Source: Cytophagaceae bacterium ABcell3 (lineage in GTDB: Bacteria; Bacteroidota; Bacteroidia; Cytophagales; Cytophagaceae). From it: a stretch of DNA of 64,000 nt. The notes beneath the pieces were generated by a model. It did not search any database. It was given only the letters and a program-made list of their open reading frames with translations, and was not told where the DNA came from. The translations under genes and the position numbers were made by a program. Location of the stretch: positions 4,505,001 to 4,569,000 of the forward strand of contig CP133159.1 of the NCBI GenBank assembly GCA_030913385.1, in the 5' to 3' direction. This document shows, piece by piece, positions 16,020 to 25,118 of this stretch (position 1 is the stretch's first letter; each line of letters begins with the position of its first letter).

Positions 16020-17474
16020 ATGCTTGCCGAAGGTATAGACTATAAAGAAAAATATGAGGAGGCGATGTCCGAGATCGCACTTTTGAAGTTTGAGCTCAAA
16101 GAGCTGAAGCGCCTCATATATGGCACCAAAAGCGAGCGTTTTGTGCCTTCGTCCGCACCGGAACAGTTAAACCTGGGACTTGGTGAAGAGCAGGCAACTG
16201 CCCCTGAAAAAGAGGAGGTCGTCAGGTTTAAGCGTGTCAAAAAAGAAACAGCCCGCAAGCACCCGGGCCGCCTCCCTATACCGGCACATGTACCAAGGGT
16301 GGAAGAGATTGTTGAGCCTGAAGAAGATACCTCAGGCATGAAAAAAATTGGGGAAGAGGTGACAGAGGTTCTTGAATATACCACCGGAAAGTTTCATGTG
16401 CGCAAAATTGTACGCCCGAAATACGCAAAACCTGAAGGGGAGGGTGTTGCCATTGGAGAATTGCCATACAGGGCGATAGAGAAAGGGATAGCCGGAGCAA
16501 GCCTTGTCGCTTTCCTTGTTGTCAGCAAGTATGTTGACCACCTTCCTTTATACCGCCAGATACAGATATTTAAGAGAGAAGGCCTTAATTTTCCTTCTTC
16601 CACAATGTCAGACTGGGTAAAACAAGGGGTAAACAAGCTTAAAATCTTATACGAACTGCATAAAAAGAGGACACTGCAAGCCGGTTACCTGATGGCAGAC
16701 GAGACACCCATAAAAGTTCTCGACAAGGATAAAAAAAGTAAAATCCACCGGGGGTATTACTGGGTATATTATGACCCTGTCGGGAAACAGGTGCTGTTCG
16801 ACTATCGTCCCGGGCGCGGGAGCGAAGGGCCATCAGATATACTGAAGGGTTTTCAGGGATACCTGCAATGTGACGGGTATAACGTATATGATATGTTTGC
16901 CAACATCAAGGGCATAACATTGTTCCATTGTATGGCACATGCCAGAAGGATGTTTGAGAAAGCATTGGACAATGACAAAGAAAATGCAGAACATGCCTTG
17001 AAAGAATTTCAGAAGTTATATGATATTGAGCGTAAAGCAAGGGAGGCCGGGATGTCTTTTGAAGAAAGAAAGGAATCAAGGCTTGATGCAAAAACAACAT
17101 TGGACGACCTGGAAGAATGGATGAAAAACCTGTACCCTAATATTGCCCCTAGGAGTCCTATTGGAAAGGCGCTCGAATACTCCTTGAGCAGATGGGAAAG
17201 GCTCTCCATATATCTTGAGGATGGCAAGCTGGAGATAGATAACAATCTGGTGGAAAACTCAATAAGGCCAGTAGCCATAGGAAGGAAAAATTATCTGTTT
17301 GCCGGTTCACATGATGCTGCCCAGAGAGCCGCCCAAATATACTCGCTTGTGGCAAGCTGCAAAATCAACGGTGTAAACCCATTGGAATGGATGAAAGATG
17401 TTCTGGAAAGAATAGACAATCACCCGGTAAACAGGCTGGAAGAACTGCTACCCGGGAAGTGGGTAAAATTATAA
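16020..17474 (+). CDS. tnpC: IS66 transposase TnpC
   Basis: 484 residues. The N-terminal leucine-rich/coiled helix (YEEAMSEIALLKFELKELK) and KRLIYGTKSERF are followed by a Cys-poor linker and the DDE core (LMADETPIKVLDKD; CDGYNVYDMF; NNLVENSIRPVAIGRKNYLF with the catalytic Glu), then the C-terminal IS66 domain. It ends 29 bp before the right terminal repeat. No disruption is visible. Confidence 0.95.
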   Translation: MLAEGIDYKEKYEEAMSEIALLKFELKELKRLIYGTKSERFVPSSAPEQLNLGLGEEQATAPEKEEVVRFKRVKKETARKHPGRLPIPAHVPRVEEIVEPEEDTSGMKKIGEEVTEVLEYTTGKFHVRKIVRPKYAKPEGEGVAIGELPYRAIEKGIAGASLVAFLVVSKYVDHLPLYRQIQIFKREGLNFPSSTMSDWVKQGVNKLKILYELHKKRTLQAGYLMADETPIKVLDKDKKSKIHRGYYWVYYDPVGKQVLFDYRPGRGSEGPSDILKGFQGYLQCDGYNVYDMFANIKGITLFHCMAHARRMFEKALDNDKENAEHALKEFQKLYDIERKAREAGMSFEERKESRLDAKTTLDDLEEWMKNLYPNIAPRSPIGKALEYSLSRWERLSIYLEDGKLEIDNNLVENSIRPVAIGRKNYLFAGSHDAAQRAAQIYSLVASCKINGVNPLEWMKDVLERIDNHPVNRLEELLPGKWVKL

Positions 17475-17511
17475 AATCAACATGCACTTGCCCGAAGGCT
17501 TACTGTACAAC

Positions 17512-17651
17512 TCTCCTTTTGACAGTGCAACTTCGTCTATACTGAGATGCTCTCCGATATTGTCCGGAAAGACCAAATAGTCTTCTGCATGCTCTTTTTG
17601 TTCCCACTGCTTAAACCCACTGCTTTTCTTCTTATAGTGCCTCCTCAACAA
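17512..17651 (-). pseudogene. ISAon1-family transposase, N-terminal fragment
   Basis: Encodes YKKKSSGFKQWEQKEHAEDY, then LVFPDNIGEHLSIDEVALSKGELY, the conserved start of ISAon1 transposases with the first catalytic Asp (SIDE). It breaks at the 8-bp duplication TGTACAAC where IS66 entered; the frame then reads ~11 residues of IS66 before a stop at 17469. The frame upstream of the TTG at 17651 stays open and overlaps the end of the N-terminal-region gene in another frame. Confidence 0.85.
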
Positions 17652-17682
17652 ATCCCCTTTGACCTCATAATAGCTGCCAATG

Positions 17683-18069
17683 TTACCAATGGTATCTTCG
17701 CGGGTCTCGACCTGTACCTTTTAAAAAATCTGAAAGCTCTTGAGTGATTTTAGAGCCTTCAGCTACAAATGAATAGTCATTGTAAACTATTTTGTTCTTG
17801 CATGTTTTATGCCTCCACCTTCGTCGCTTAAATTCAAGATAAACGGCTTTTCCCCTTATAGGGAAATCTTGCACAATTTTAGGTTCATAAAAACCTTTAG
17901 ACTCGTACTCTTCAGGATTATGTTTTCCTAATAGCCGGTTCTGCTCAATGAGGTTGATTTTATAAAAGGATCTTTTGCTGTTCAGGTCACATAGCTCTAT
18001 TACAGCTTCTATTTCAAAAAAATCTAGTATGCCTTCCGGCAAAAAAGGGGCAATAATATTTTCTTTCAT
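17683..18069 (-). CDS. ISAon1-family transposase N-terminal region protein
   Basis: 128 residues beginning MKENIIAPFLPEGILDFFEI, a typical start of the separate N-terminal-region protein of ISAon1 elements. The segment YLEFKRRRWRHKTCKNKIVY is the usual basic block of this protein. It precedes the catalytic frame, which is in a different reading frame, as is common in these elements. Apparently complete within the element. Confidence 0.85.
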   Translation of the reverse strand: MKENIIAPFLPEGILDFFEIEAVIELCDLNSKRSFYKINLIEQNRLLGKHNPEEYESKGFYEPKIVQDFPIRGKAVYLEFKRRRWRHKTCKNKIVYNDYSFVAEGSKITQELSDFLKGTGRDPRRYHW

Positions 18070-18123
18070 CTTGCCTTAAAATTAACAAATCAAACCAAAA
18101 CTCCCCAACTTTTACGTGTGAGC

Positions 18124-18185
18124 CCTTTTTTCTTTAATTGAATTATTTGAAGTATTTCCATAATGTCCAATCGTTGACCTGCCAT
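18124..18185 (-). pseudogene. istA: IstA transposase, 5' fragment
   Basis: Starts at an ATG (18185) and reads MAGQRLDIMEILQIIQLKKK before the ISAon1-like insertion. With the 8-bp CCTTTTTT duplication counted once, it joins in frame to 14408, giving LKKKG-MSNRQIASALG. This confirms where and in what order the elements inserted. Confidence 0.85.
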
Positions 18186-18221
18186 TGCTTTTTATGGCAA
18201 GACTAATAAGTATTATGGAAA

Positions 18222-18334
18222 GTGGCACAATGATCTCCGAAACAATGCTCAAGGGCTAGCTATAAACTGGCACAATGACGTCCGAAATGGGTGGCACAAC
18301 ATGGCCCGAAATGGGTGGCACAATGATCTCCGAA
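18222..18334. repeat. IS21 right-end transposase-binding repeats (four copies)
   Basis: Four 20-bp repeats of the form GTGGCACAATGATCTCCGAA lie at 18222-18241, 18267-18286, 18291-18310 and 18315-18334. The last three are exactly 24 bp apart. Two reversed copies occur at the left end (about 12086-12126). Such multiple sites at IS21 termini are IstA binding sites. Confidence 0.85.
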
Positions 18335-18347
18335 TTATCCACGTAGG

Positions 18348-19523
18348 ATCAAAGTCTACCCACCACTGACCATCCTGCCATCTAAGAAGGAGACGGTATC
18401 TTCCTATATTAGTATAGCTAATATTTGATCCTCGAGGTTTGGGTTCATAATTATGGAAATAAACAATAGCGTATAAAACCCCTTCAGAATGAAATACGGT
18501 TTTCCGAAAAAGTTTGATATCTCCAAATTCATTATCATTATGATATTCTTTCCCCAATAATTGCTCTTTAACCTTGGGAGCGCCGATTGATACTTTCCCC
18601 TTATTTTCAAACCCTTTCGCAAACATAAATGACGCAACAGCCTCTTCAGGGTTTTCATTCATTACAGTTCCTTTCCTATTATTATCAAAAAATGAGACTT
18701 TCTTATTATCATATTTAAATAGAGTCCCCCTTTGTTCAGAAATAACATAGCTAATGCCAACCCTTGTATTTCCCCTATAAGAAACTTCAAAGTCTTGCTT
18801 TATGATTTGTCCTGAATTGGGTATCTGATTGTCTGCAACCCCTGGCGCACCCGCATTCCGGCCTATTAAAGACTTAAATGAAAATCCTTTGTCCACCCGA
18901 AAAGTTTGCTTGAATATGTATTCTTTATAGTCCTCATGCACATCATCAAGATCAAATGCCCCAAACAAAAAGCGCTCAAAGTGCAAAGGCTCTAATAACA
19001 TAAAATAAGACAAACCTGCTATCTGTTTATCAGTCGTAATCTTCCATTCCTCGCCCACCTGTTCTACGATGTATGGAAAAACGTAATACCCCTCCGGTTC
19101 CACCTGGTGCCTTATCACATAACCCCTATAATTCTTACCTTCTAGCGTAAACCAAAATTCTATCCAAATCTCAAAAAGGTATCCGTCTTTATATTCCTTA
19201 CTGTTTCTGAAAGCTAGTTTCTTTTCACTCAAATTGGCGTTACCTTTCCCGGCATATAGTTTTGCCAGCCAGGCAGTATCAGTTGCAGCGAGGTATGACT
19301 GAATTACTTTTACAGGATCTTTAAGAGCTTTATTTGAAAGTTTGATTTTTTTTAATGCTTTTTGTTTCTTAGGTTCGGAATAGGCCCAGTAAGAGACATC
19401 TTTAAAGTATACCCGCTTGAGGAATTTAGGAATATCATACTGTCTTGTACCCAATTGCCAGGCATTTTGGGCATGAGTTTGAAAGGCAAAAAATACAAAA
19501 AGAATAATCAGAACTTTCTTCAT
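18348..19523 (-). pseudogene. 5' portion of a secreted-protein gene split by IS21; paralogue of the gene at 26495-27910
   Basis: From the ATG at 19523 a signal peptide (KKVLIILFVFFAFQTHAQ) leads ~390 residues that align throughout with the protein at 26495-27910. Examples: WKITTDKQIAGLSYFMLLEP versus WKISYDKHLSAFSYFFYLEP, PEEAVASFMFAKG versus PEAAAASWIFSND, and VLYAIVYFHNYEP versus DLYVLMFFHEREN. It breaks at VDFDPT where IS21 inserted; the open frame then reads ~30 foreign residues to 18249. The 3' part is at 11783-12070. The family is unrecognised. By position it may be an immunity or accessory protein of the locus. Confidence 0.85.
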
Positions 19524-19758
19524 TAAAGCAAAAGACATGTTGCGTAAGGAGATCTATATAAAGGCCAAAGTTAAAGATAAAAAATAATGGGCAAATTAGG
19601 AAGGTATAAATAAGAAACAGATTTATTAATTGCTCATTTTCGGAATAAAACAGATTTTCGCTTTGCTGTCCTCTATGGTTTTACAGGTAAAATAAGAGGC
19701 AAAAAAATACTAGGGGCATTCTTATCAGGTTTACTTCAATCCACCTGCCTCCAATAAT

Positions 19759-20098
19759 CCTCCAAGGGTTCTAAAACCCTTGGAGGGTTGATAGCGCAAG
19801 TTATCGGATATAAATTATATTTACCCCATGCTCTGCTGGAGGACAGGCCATGGGAGATTGATATTCTTCATTGTTAGCATTCTTGTTTCCGCCACGCCTG
19901 AACATCCACAACCCACGCCTCGTAAAAAAATCTGTTTGCGTGATAATAGCAAAAGACACGAAGTAAGGTTGGAAATACCCAACGCAAGCCACAACCTTGC
20001 ATTATTTTGGGTGTAGGATACGCTAGGCTAATCTCTTAGACCAGAGGGACGGTATGACGCCCGCTGCAAATGGTAGGCCTTAGTGGGACGCTAAGACC
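19759..20098. repeat. Intergenic block: 28-bp hairpin and dispersed repeat R2, copy a
   Basis: The gene-free stretch 19539-20128 holds a perfect 12-bp-stem hairpin with a 4-base loop at 19759-19786 (CCTCCAAGGGTT/AACCCTTGGAGG). It also holds repeat R2a at 19949-20098, which contains ACGCAAGCCACAACCTTGCA, CGCCCGCTGCAAATGGTAGG and GGGACGCTAA. Related copies occur at 25260-25394 and, for the last part only, 26413-26463. No coding potential was found. Confidence 0.6.
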
Positions 20099-20128
20099 TT
20101 AAGAACAAGTTCGTACTTGTAAGGTTTT

Positions 20129-21253
20129 TCATCTTATTATTTTAAATATAATAACGCCACCCATATTAGTGAAAGCAATGAGCTTCCCATCAGTTTCAGA
20201 GGAGAAAAATAATTCGAAAGGCCGGTAACCATCACCATGTTCATCATAATGATCCTCATCACTATTTAAAACCTTATAAAAATTCATATCATAAAAGCCT
20301 TCTGCTATAACCTCTCCAGATACCGAATAAAGTTTAAAATCATCAAAGTAACTATACAATAATTTATCGTCAAATGCAGCAATAACACTTCCCATTGAGG
20401 CAAATTTAGCTATAGGTTTTAACTTATCTACATCAAAAATATTTGTTCCAAAGTCATCTGTGACATACAATTTATTTTTACAAATATAGAAGTCACTACC
20501 TTCTGAAATAGTGTGAACGGATCCATTTTTTAGATCTAAAAACTTTACATATGTCCCTGTTCTCTCAGTACTAAAACCGTCACCTTTAATTTTATATTCT
20601 ATCTCTACAAACACACATTTCCCATCTATTCTTAAACTTTGAGGAGTAAATCTACTTCCAGATCCTATTTGGGTTTTCCAAATAAGTTTCCCCGATTCTT
20701 TTTCATATAAATAGCAGTTAGTCATATGATCTCTTACTATTTCTTCCATTACTAAATAACCATCCTTTAATTCTCTAGAAAAAATAACATTTCCTTTATA
20801 TTCCTTTTCCCACAGACGAAAACCTGAAGAAATTTCAAATAAGAAGACTTTATTTATCTCACTTATTAAAACTTCATCCTTATTAAAGAAATTATTTTCA
20901 GCTATGCATTTATAATATGGAAGACCAAACTTGTAAATTATCTTGCCTAAGGATATATCAAAAATTGAGTAATGAGGAGCACTAAAAATATAATACTTCC
21001 CTTTACTTGTCCAATTCTTTATGCCTGAAATATCAACTTCTTTTCCTGAAGCAAGGCTCCAAATCTTGTTTTTCCACAAAATATGATCATTAACAATCTT
21101 AATAGGTACACTTAGATCAGCAATACCATTAGAGCTTATAAAAGCTTCTTCCTCTAAATAATTACTAATACTTGGATATTCTTTTTGAGCATTGGTTTCA
21201 GAAACATAAGCCCAAAACATTAAAATAGTATATAAAATAGCTTTATAATTCAT
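20129..21253 (-). CDS. Exported PQQ-like beta-propeller protein
   Basis: 374 residues with a signal peptide (YKAILYTILMFWAYVSETNAQ). The body is repeated strands with WD/PQQ-like blades: ILWKNKIWSLASGKEVDISG, FEISSGFRLWEKEYKGNV, YEKESGKLIWKTQIGSG, LKNGSVHTISEGSDFY. Such propellers are mostly binding scaffolds; no PQQ-enzyme catalytic residues are seen. It starts 3 bp after the stop of the dual-peptidase gene, so it is certainly in the same transcript. A second propeller gene sits on the other side. An immunity role is plausible but inferred. Confidence 0.75.
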   Translation of the reverse strand: MNYKAILYTILMFWAYVSETNAQKEYPSISNYLEEEAFISSNGIADLSVPIKIVNDHILWKNKIWSLASGKEVDISGIKNWTSKGKYYIFSAPHYSIFDISLGKIIYKFGLPYYKCIAENNFFNKDEVLISEINKVFLFEISSGFRLWEKEYKGNVIFSRELKDGYLVMEEIVRDHMTNCYLYEKESGKLIWKTQIGSGSRFTPQSLRIDGKCVFVEIEYKIKGDGFSTERTGTYVKFLDLKNGSVHTISEGSDFYICKNKLYVTDDFGTNIFDVDKLKPIAKFASMGSVIAAFDDKLLYSYFDDFKLYSVSGEVIAEGFYDMNFYKVLNSDEDHYDEHGDGYRPFELFFSSETDGKLIAFTNMGGVIIFKIIR

Positions 21254-21256
21254 AAA

Positions 21257-23860
21257 TTAATCATTAATTATAATTAAATATTCTTCTTCTGAATCCCACT
21301 CAACCACAATCCCAAGGTTTTCGAGTTCATTTTTAAGTTTAGGCAACGGATACATTTCATATATCAACCTTGCAGATTCTGGTTGTGATGCACCAAAAGT
21401 TTTGCTATCCTCTCTTACTTCAAAGTGCATCCAGTCCTTTTGTCTGGGGAAATAACCTCCCCACGACATATGCCCTGATTCCATCATTTTTTCTACAAAA
21501 CTTGTATTTAGTTCAAAAAAGCCATACTTTAACAACTTACCTCCTGTTGCTTCATCACTGTTAATACCTTCAATTATTCTTTTTCCCACACTTTCAAAAC
21601 TTTTACTATTACTAATTTCATTTTTCACTAAAATAGAGGATTGAATTTTATTAAAAACATCTAAAGTATTTTCTAACCTAACTAAATAAACATTGGATTC
21701 AAACAAATCATCATTATTATAAATATTTACTGAATATTCGCTTAAATCATCTTTTATCAAAGCAATAGCCATCAAGAGGGAGTTCAAATATTCATTTAAA
21801 ACATTACAATCATATTCATGCGTTACATCCAAAAATAGAGCTAATTTTACTTTAGCATTAAAGTAATCTTTGAATCCATCAATCTTTTCTTCTAAATCAT
21901 TTAATTCAGAAAGTTTTACATTAATAAATTGAACAATATCATCCTTTGGTCTTAACATTTGATAGTCAACAACCTCATCTACTATATTCTCAATTAAAAC
22001 ATTAAGCTCTCCTTCTTGTAAATCCAAAATAGAAATACAGTCATTACAATTAAAATAACTATCTAAATCTTTCATTAAATCCATCCTCAAAGAAACTTTT
22101 TCATTGAGTAGCGGAATATTATTAGCAGACTGAGCTGATCTTTCTATTCCCTCAATATTAGCTAATTCATCACATTTCATAATAAAGTTATTATGAATCG
22201 ATTTCATATGATTTATAGCATTCCCCCCTGTAGTATTATAGTTAAATAAGTGGTCATTAGTGAGTAGCCAAACTAAATAATGCAGCTCAACAATTTGAAA
22301 CATTGGGTTTTTTACAGGGTTAATATCGATGGCAAGTCCAAGATTATGATTAGCATGTGAAGATGGAGGTGCCGCAAACCTTATTGAATTACTTAAGTCG
22401 AGGTAAGTAGGAGGATCTAGTTTAATTTCTGCTTCTGCTTTTTTCAATAGATAATACAAGTAAATATTAATTGAAAAATCTGGCTTTCTCCCTAAAAAAG
22501 TCCATGTACCAGCATCAACAAGATATTTGTTTAAATAATTAATTGGATTTACAGGTTCTTCATTTAAATATCTTAAATAATGATTATAACTTACTGCATC
22601 ATCAATATCGTAATATTTCAATAAGTTAGGAAAGTTAGGGTAGGGATTTCTATTCCTTTTGGAATATACGCCATGCCTAAGGTTAGGTCTCCTTAGAGCC
22701 AATTGTTCAAATTCAAAACCAAACCATAATTCAGGAATTTCATTAATCAGTCCTAAAAAACGAGAGTTAATATTTAGCGTTTCATTACTTAGAAGGGAAG
22801 TCTCAGGTCTACCACCAAACCGCAAAGACTGCCATCTTATTTCATCATTGGCTTGATAGGTAGTAGGGAAGACTCCTAATGCAAAATCACAACTATTATT
22901 TGAAGTACGATTAGCTGCTATAACTCTCTCATTATAAGAAAAATCATTTTTTATCGGATAAATAAACCCTGTCCAACTAACAGGGTTTCTTTCGACCAAG
23001 CCAGTAATACTATAATCTAATATTTCAAAATTATTACTATTATAGACTAAAAGTGAAACTACGTAATCACTCTCCAAATCTGGCATATTATAACTCTTTA
23101 TATTCTTTAAGGCTTTATCTAATTCACTATTGGTAATTTTATATTTGATACTTATATTTTCATTCCTTAGGCCATAAGCTACCGGATTATCAAATTGCAT
23201 TCCATTTACAAAATTTGAATTAGCTCTATCTATTTGTATCCAATCAACTAAGTAAGCCTCATGATCCCTATCCCTTCTCAAAATCCCCCATACATGTCCC
23301 GGATCATGCACAATGTCCCACTGAAGCTTCCATAAATCTATACCAGAGCCATAATCCATCAGATTGTCTGTGGCACCTTCTGAATTCTTGCCTAAGTATA
23401 TTCTCAGGAAGGTATGTTCCAAATGGTATGCCCCATGCCCTATTTCATGGGCTACGGTACGTGCTAATGCTTCTTCTCGAACATTGGCGGTATAAATAAA
23501 GCCGAACTGTTGCGTAGGCGGCATTTTGCCCAACTGATCATCTTCTATATTGGAGACCTCATTCACTGCCAATATGTAGGCGGTTTCAGGATCCATTTCA
23601 TCTTCTCCACCTTTAGATTCCACATAGCTAAAGATCATTTCGGCCTCCTCGCCTTTGTATTCCACGCTAAAGTTGCGGGTTCCTGAAGCCTGCACCCTAC
23701 CATCACCATTCAAGTCCCAATCTTTGTTGTTTCTAAAAGATTCGTCTAATGTAACGCTATACGTAATGCCTAGCGGGGCATAGGTATTGTTCATTGCATC
23801 TTCATAAGCCTGAACGTTCATTTCATGCTGCCCTACAGGAATCAGGGACGCTAATACCAT
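21257..23860 (-). CDS. Dual metallopeptidase: toxin-type HExxH domain plus M15 (peptidoglycan) peptidase domain
   Basis: 867 residues, no signal peptide. Residues ~1-200 match the metallopeptidase domain that ends many Bacteroidota polymorphic toxins: WDLNGDGRVQASGTRNFS, TVAHEIGHGAYHLEHTF (Zn ligands H138, H142 and probably H149) and ATDNLMDYGSGIDLWKLQWD. Around residue 500 is SSHANHNLGLAIDINPVKNP, the HxxGxAxD motif of M15 peptidases, and at ~808 KDWMHFEVRED, the DxxHFE motif of L-Ala-D-Glu or D,D-type members. The two M15 halves are ~300 residues apart because of a helical insertion. It lies 8 bp after one propeller gene and 3 bp before another. Probably a peptidoglycan- or protein-cleaving effector or an orphan toxin module; the export route is not visible. 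Confidence 0.8.
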   Translation of the reverse strand: MVLASLIPVGQHEMNVQAYEDAMNNTYAPLGITYSVTLDESFRNNKDWDLNGDGRVQASGTRNFSVEYKGEEAEMIFSYVESKGGEDEMDPETAYILAVNEVSNIEDDQLGKMPPTQQFGFIYTANVREEALARTVAHEIGHGAYHLEHTFLRIYLGKNSEGATDNLMDYGSGIDLWKLQWDIVHDPGHVWGILRRDRDHEAYLVDWIQIDRANSNFVNGMQFDNPVAYGLRNENISIKYKITNSELDKALKNIKSYNMPDLESDYVVSLLVYNSNNFEILDYSITGLVERNPVSWTGFIYPIKNDFSYNERVIAANRTSNNSCDFALGVFPTTYQANDEIRWQSLRFGGRPETSLLSNETLNINSRFLGLINEIPELWFGFEFEQLALRRPNLRHGVYSKRNRNPYPNFPNLLKYYDIDDAVSYNHYLRYLNEEPVNPINYLNKYLVDAGTWTFLGRKPDFSINIYLYYLLKKAEAEIKLDPPTYLDLSNSIRFAAPPSSHANHNLGLAIDINPVKNPMFQIVELHYLVWLLTNDHLFNYNTTGGNAINHMKSIHNNFIMKCDELANIEGIERSAQSANNIPLLNEKVSLRMDLMKDLDSYFNCNDCISILDLQEGELNVLIENIVDEVVDYQMLRPKDDIVQFINVKLSELNDLEEKIDGFKDYFNAKVKLALFLDVTHEYDCNVLNEYLNSLLMAIALIKDDLSEYSVNIYNNDDLFESNVYLVRLENTLDVFNKIQSSILVKNEISNSKSFESVGKRIIEGINSDEATGGKLLKYGFFELNTSFVEKMMESGHMSWGGYFPRQKDWMHFEVREDSKTFGASQPESARLIYEMYPLPKLKNELENLGIVVEWDSEEEYLIIIND

Positions 23861-23868
23861 AGCTTTTA

Positions 23869-25020
23869 TTATTCATCAATCAAAAAACAAGAAAGTTCAC
23901 CATTACCAATAGCGATCAAATATCCATTATAAACTTTGTCAGCAAACAACAAATATTTATCAAAATGCATTTCTGTATTAACAGGACATAAACCATCAAA
24001 TAGGGGAGTTCCTGTTTCCTTATCATAAAATACAGTCCTTTCAAAATTCCCACAACCTTCACCATCCCCAAAATTAGAAATAAGATATTTTTGAGAAACG
24101 CTACTTCCTTTTAAAAAACATTGAAATTCAAATTTCTCATAGTTTGTTTTACACTCATCATAAACAATTTTCCGATTACCAACATCTACTGCGAACCCAC
24201 AATCAGGATTATATAAAAAACCGTTATCAATTACACCATTTTCGAGATCACGCATATCCCTTTCAAAAATAAGCTTTTTTTCCTTCTTTTGAATATCTAT
24301 TTCCCAAACCCCTACCTCAGAGTAAAGCCAAAACAGGTTTTCACTAATAATGATTGGTTTTTTATCAATTCCAGAAATTTTAGTTTTCCACTTTATTTCT
24401 CCAGACAAAACATTTAGACAAAACAGATAGGAGTCTGTATAGAAAAAAACTTCATCTCCTTGGTGAATAAAAAAAGCTCGGCAATTAATAAATTCTTTGC
24501 TCCACAAAACTTCACTATTGTTTAAATCATATGCTTTTATTAACTTATGATTCTCTACTGTAATCGCAATATTCCCCTTCAAAAAAAACGGCCTCATATC
24601 GTTATACCAGCAGTTATTCTTAAATGTATAAGTTTCATTTGAATGTAAATTTACAATATATAATTCGGCAGTATTGCGAAAACACAAAAAAGGGTTAGAA
24701 ATCTTACTTCTAAAAACCTGCTGTTTTTGAGGATCATTAAAAAGAAGCTCTTCTCCAGAGGATAAGTCAAAAGCTCTATGCTTTTCTCCATGAATGAAAA
24801 CTAATCCATCATGAATTAATGGACTAGAAAAGAAAATATTTTCTTCTATAGGCACTTTCCATTTTAAGGAAGCTGAACTTAAGCAAGGAAGTTTTTGCCC
24901 CATAGAGAAACATGATTTAAATATAAGTAGACAAAGAACTACATAAGTCTTACTTTTTTTTACAATATCGAATTGTACGACCAGAGGGCAATACCTCTGA
25001 AACAATTTCATATTTTTCAT
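23869..25020 (-). CDS. Exported PQQ-like beta-propeller protein
   Basis: 383 residues. An N-terminal basic and hydrophobic segment (KTYVVLCLLIFKSCFSMGQ) acts as signal peptide. Blades include LIHDGLVFIHGEKHRAFDLS with SGEEL, LIKAYDLNNSEVLWSKEF, YLFCLNVLSGEIKWKTKISG and GVWEIDIQKKEKKLI. It is of the same class as the protein at 20129-21253 but low in identity. It is directly upstream (8 bp) of the dual-peptidase gene. Cys-rich for an exported protein. Role unknown; a partner or immunity protein is the main hypothesis. Confidence 0.75.
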   Translation of the reverse strand: MKNMKLFQRYCPLVVQFDIVKKSKTYVVLCLLIFKSCFSMGQKLPCLSSASLKWKVPIEENIFFSSPLIHDGLVFIHGEKHRAFDLSSGEELLFNDPQKQQVFRSKISNPFLCFRNTAELYIVNLHSNETYTFKNNCWYNDMRPFFLKGNIAITVENHKLIKAYDLNNSEVLWSKEFINCRAFFIHQGDEVFFYTDSYLFCLNVLSGEIKWKTKISGIDKKPIIISENLFWLYSEVGVWEIDIQKKEKKLIFERDMRDLENGVIDNGFLYNPDCGFAVDVGNRKIVYDECKTNYEKFEFQCFLKGSSVSQKYLISNFGDGEGCGNFERTVFYDKETGTPLFDGLCPVNTEMHFDKYLLFADKVYNGYLIAIGNGELSCFLIDE

Positions 25021-25118
25021 TGCTGTTCAAGTTTAGTAGTTCCACAATATTTCCCAATGGAACTTCACTTCAAAACTTTAAAATAAGAATCTGATTACTA
25101 ATACCATACGCCTTTGGT

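Larger units (their letters stand above)
15223..17503 (+). mobile_element. IS66-family element, apparently complete
   Basis: 2281 bp with terminal inverted repeats (GTATACCTACGGCCAAGTAC at the left; GTAAGCCTTCGGGCAAGTGC at the right, reversed). It is flanked by a perfect 8-bp duplication TGTACAAC at 15215-15222 and 17504-17511, the size expected for IS66. It carries tnpA, tnpB and tnpC in order on the plus strand, all intact, so it may still be active. As the innermost element it is the youngest of the three insertions. Confidence 0.95.
14417..18123 (-). mobile_element. ISAon1-like (ISL3-type) element inserted in istA and itself carrying IS66
   Basis: Bounded by the 8-bp duplication CCTTTTTT (14409-14416 and 18124-18131). 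The ends are related inverted repeats: GGGTCACCGTATTTTTCTGGGGA at one side matches, with gaps, GGGCTCACACGTAAAAGTTGGGGA at the other (broken here as GGGTCACCG... / GGGCTCACACG...). It encodes the ISAon1 N-terminal-region protein and an ISL3-fold transposase, the latter split by IS66. Without IS66 it would be about 1.4 kb. Confidence 0.85.
12077..18341 (-). mobile_element. IS21-family element containing a nested ISAon1-like element and IS66
   Basis: Ends TGGTTATTTCGG... and ...CCGAATTATCCA (TGG/CCA termini), flanked by the 6-bp duplication CGTAGG at 12071-12076 and 18342-18347. It carries istB and istA in the usual arrangement. Its ends contain repeated transposase-binding motifs (two at the left, four at the right). 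Without the inner 3.7-kb insertion the element would be about 2.55 kb, normal for IS21. It inserted into a gene for a secreted protein. Confidence 0.92.

Noticed and set aside
18222-18334. Tandem repeats read as a small CRISPR array
   Set aside because: Only four imperfect units with 24-45 bp spacing lying at the IS21 end, with reversed copies at the opposite end; they are transposase sites.
19801-20016. Overlapping short frames on both strands in the gap after the accessory genes
   Set aside because: They overlap repeat R2a and show no protein-like composition.
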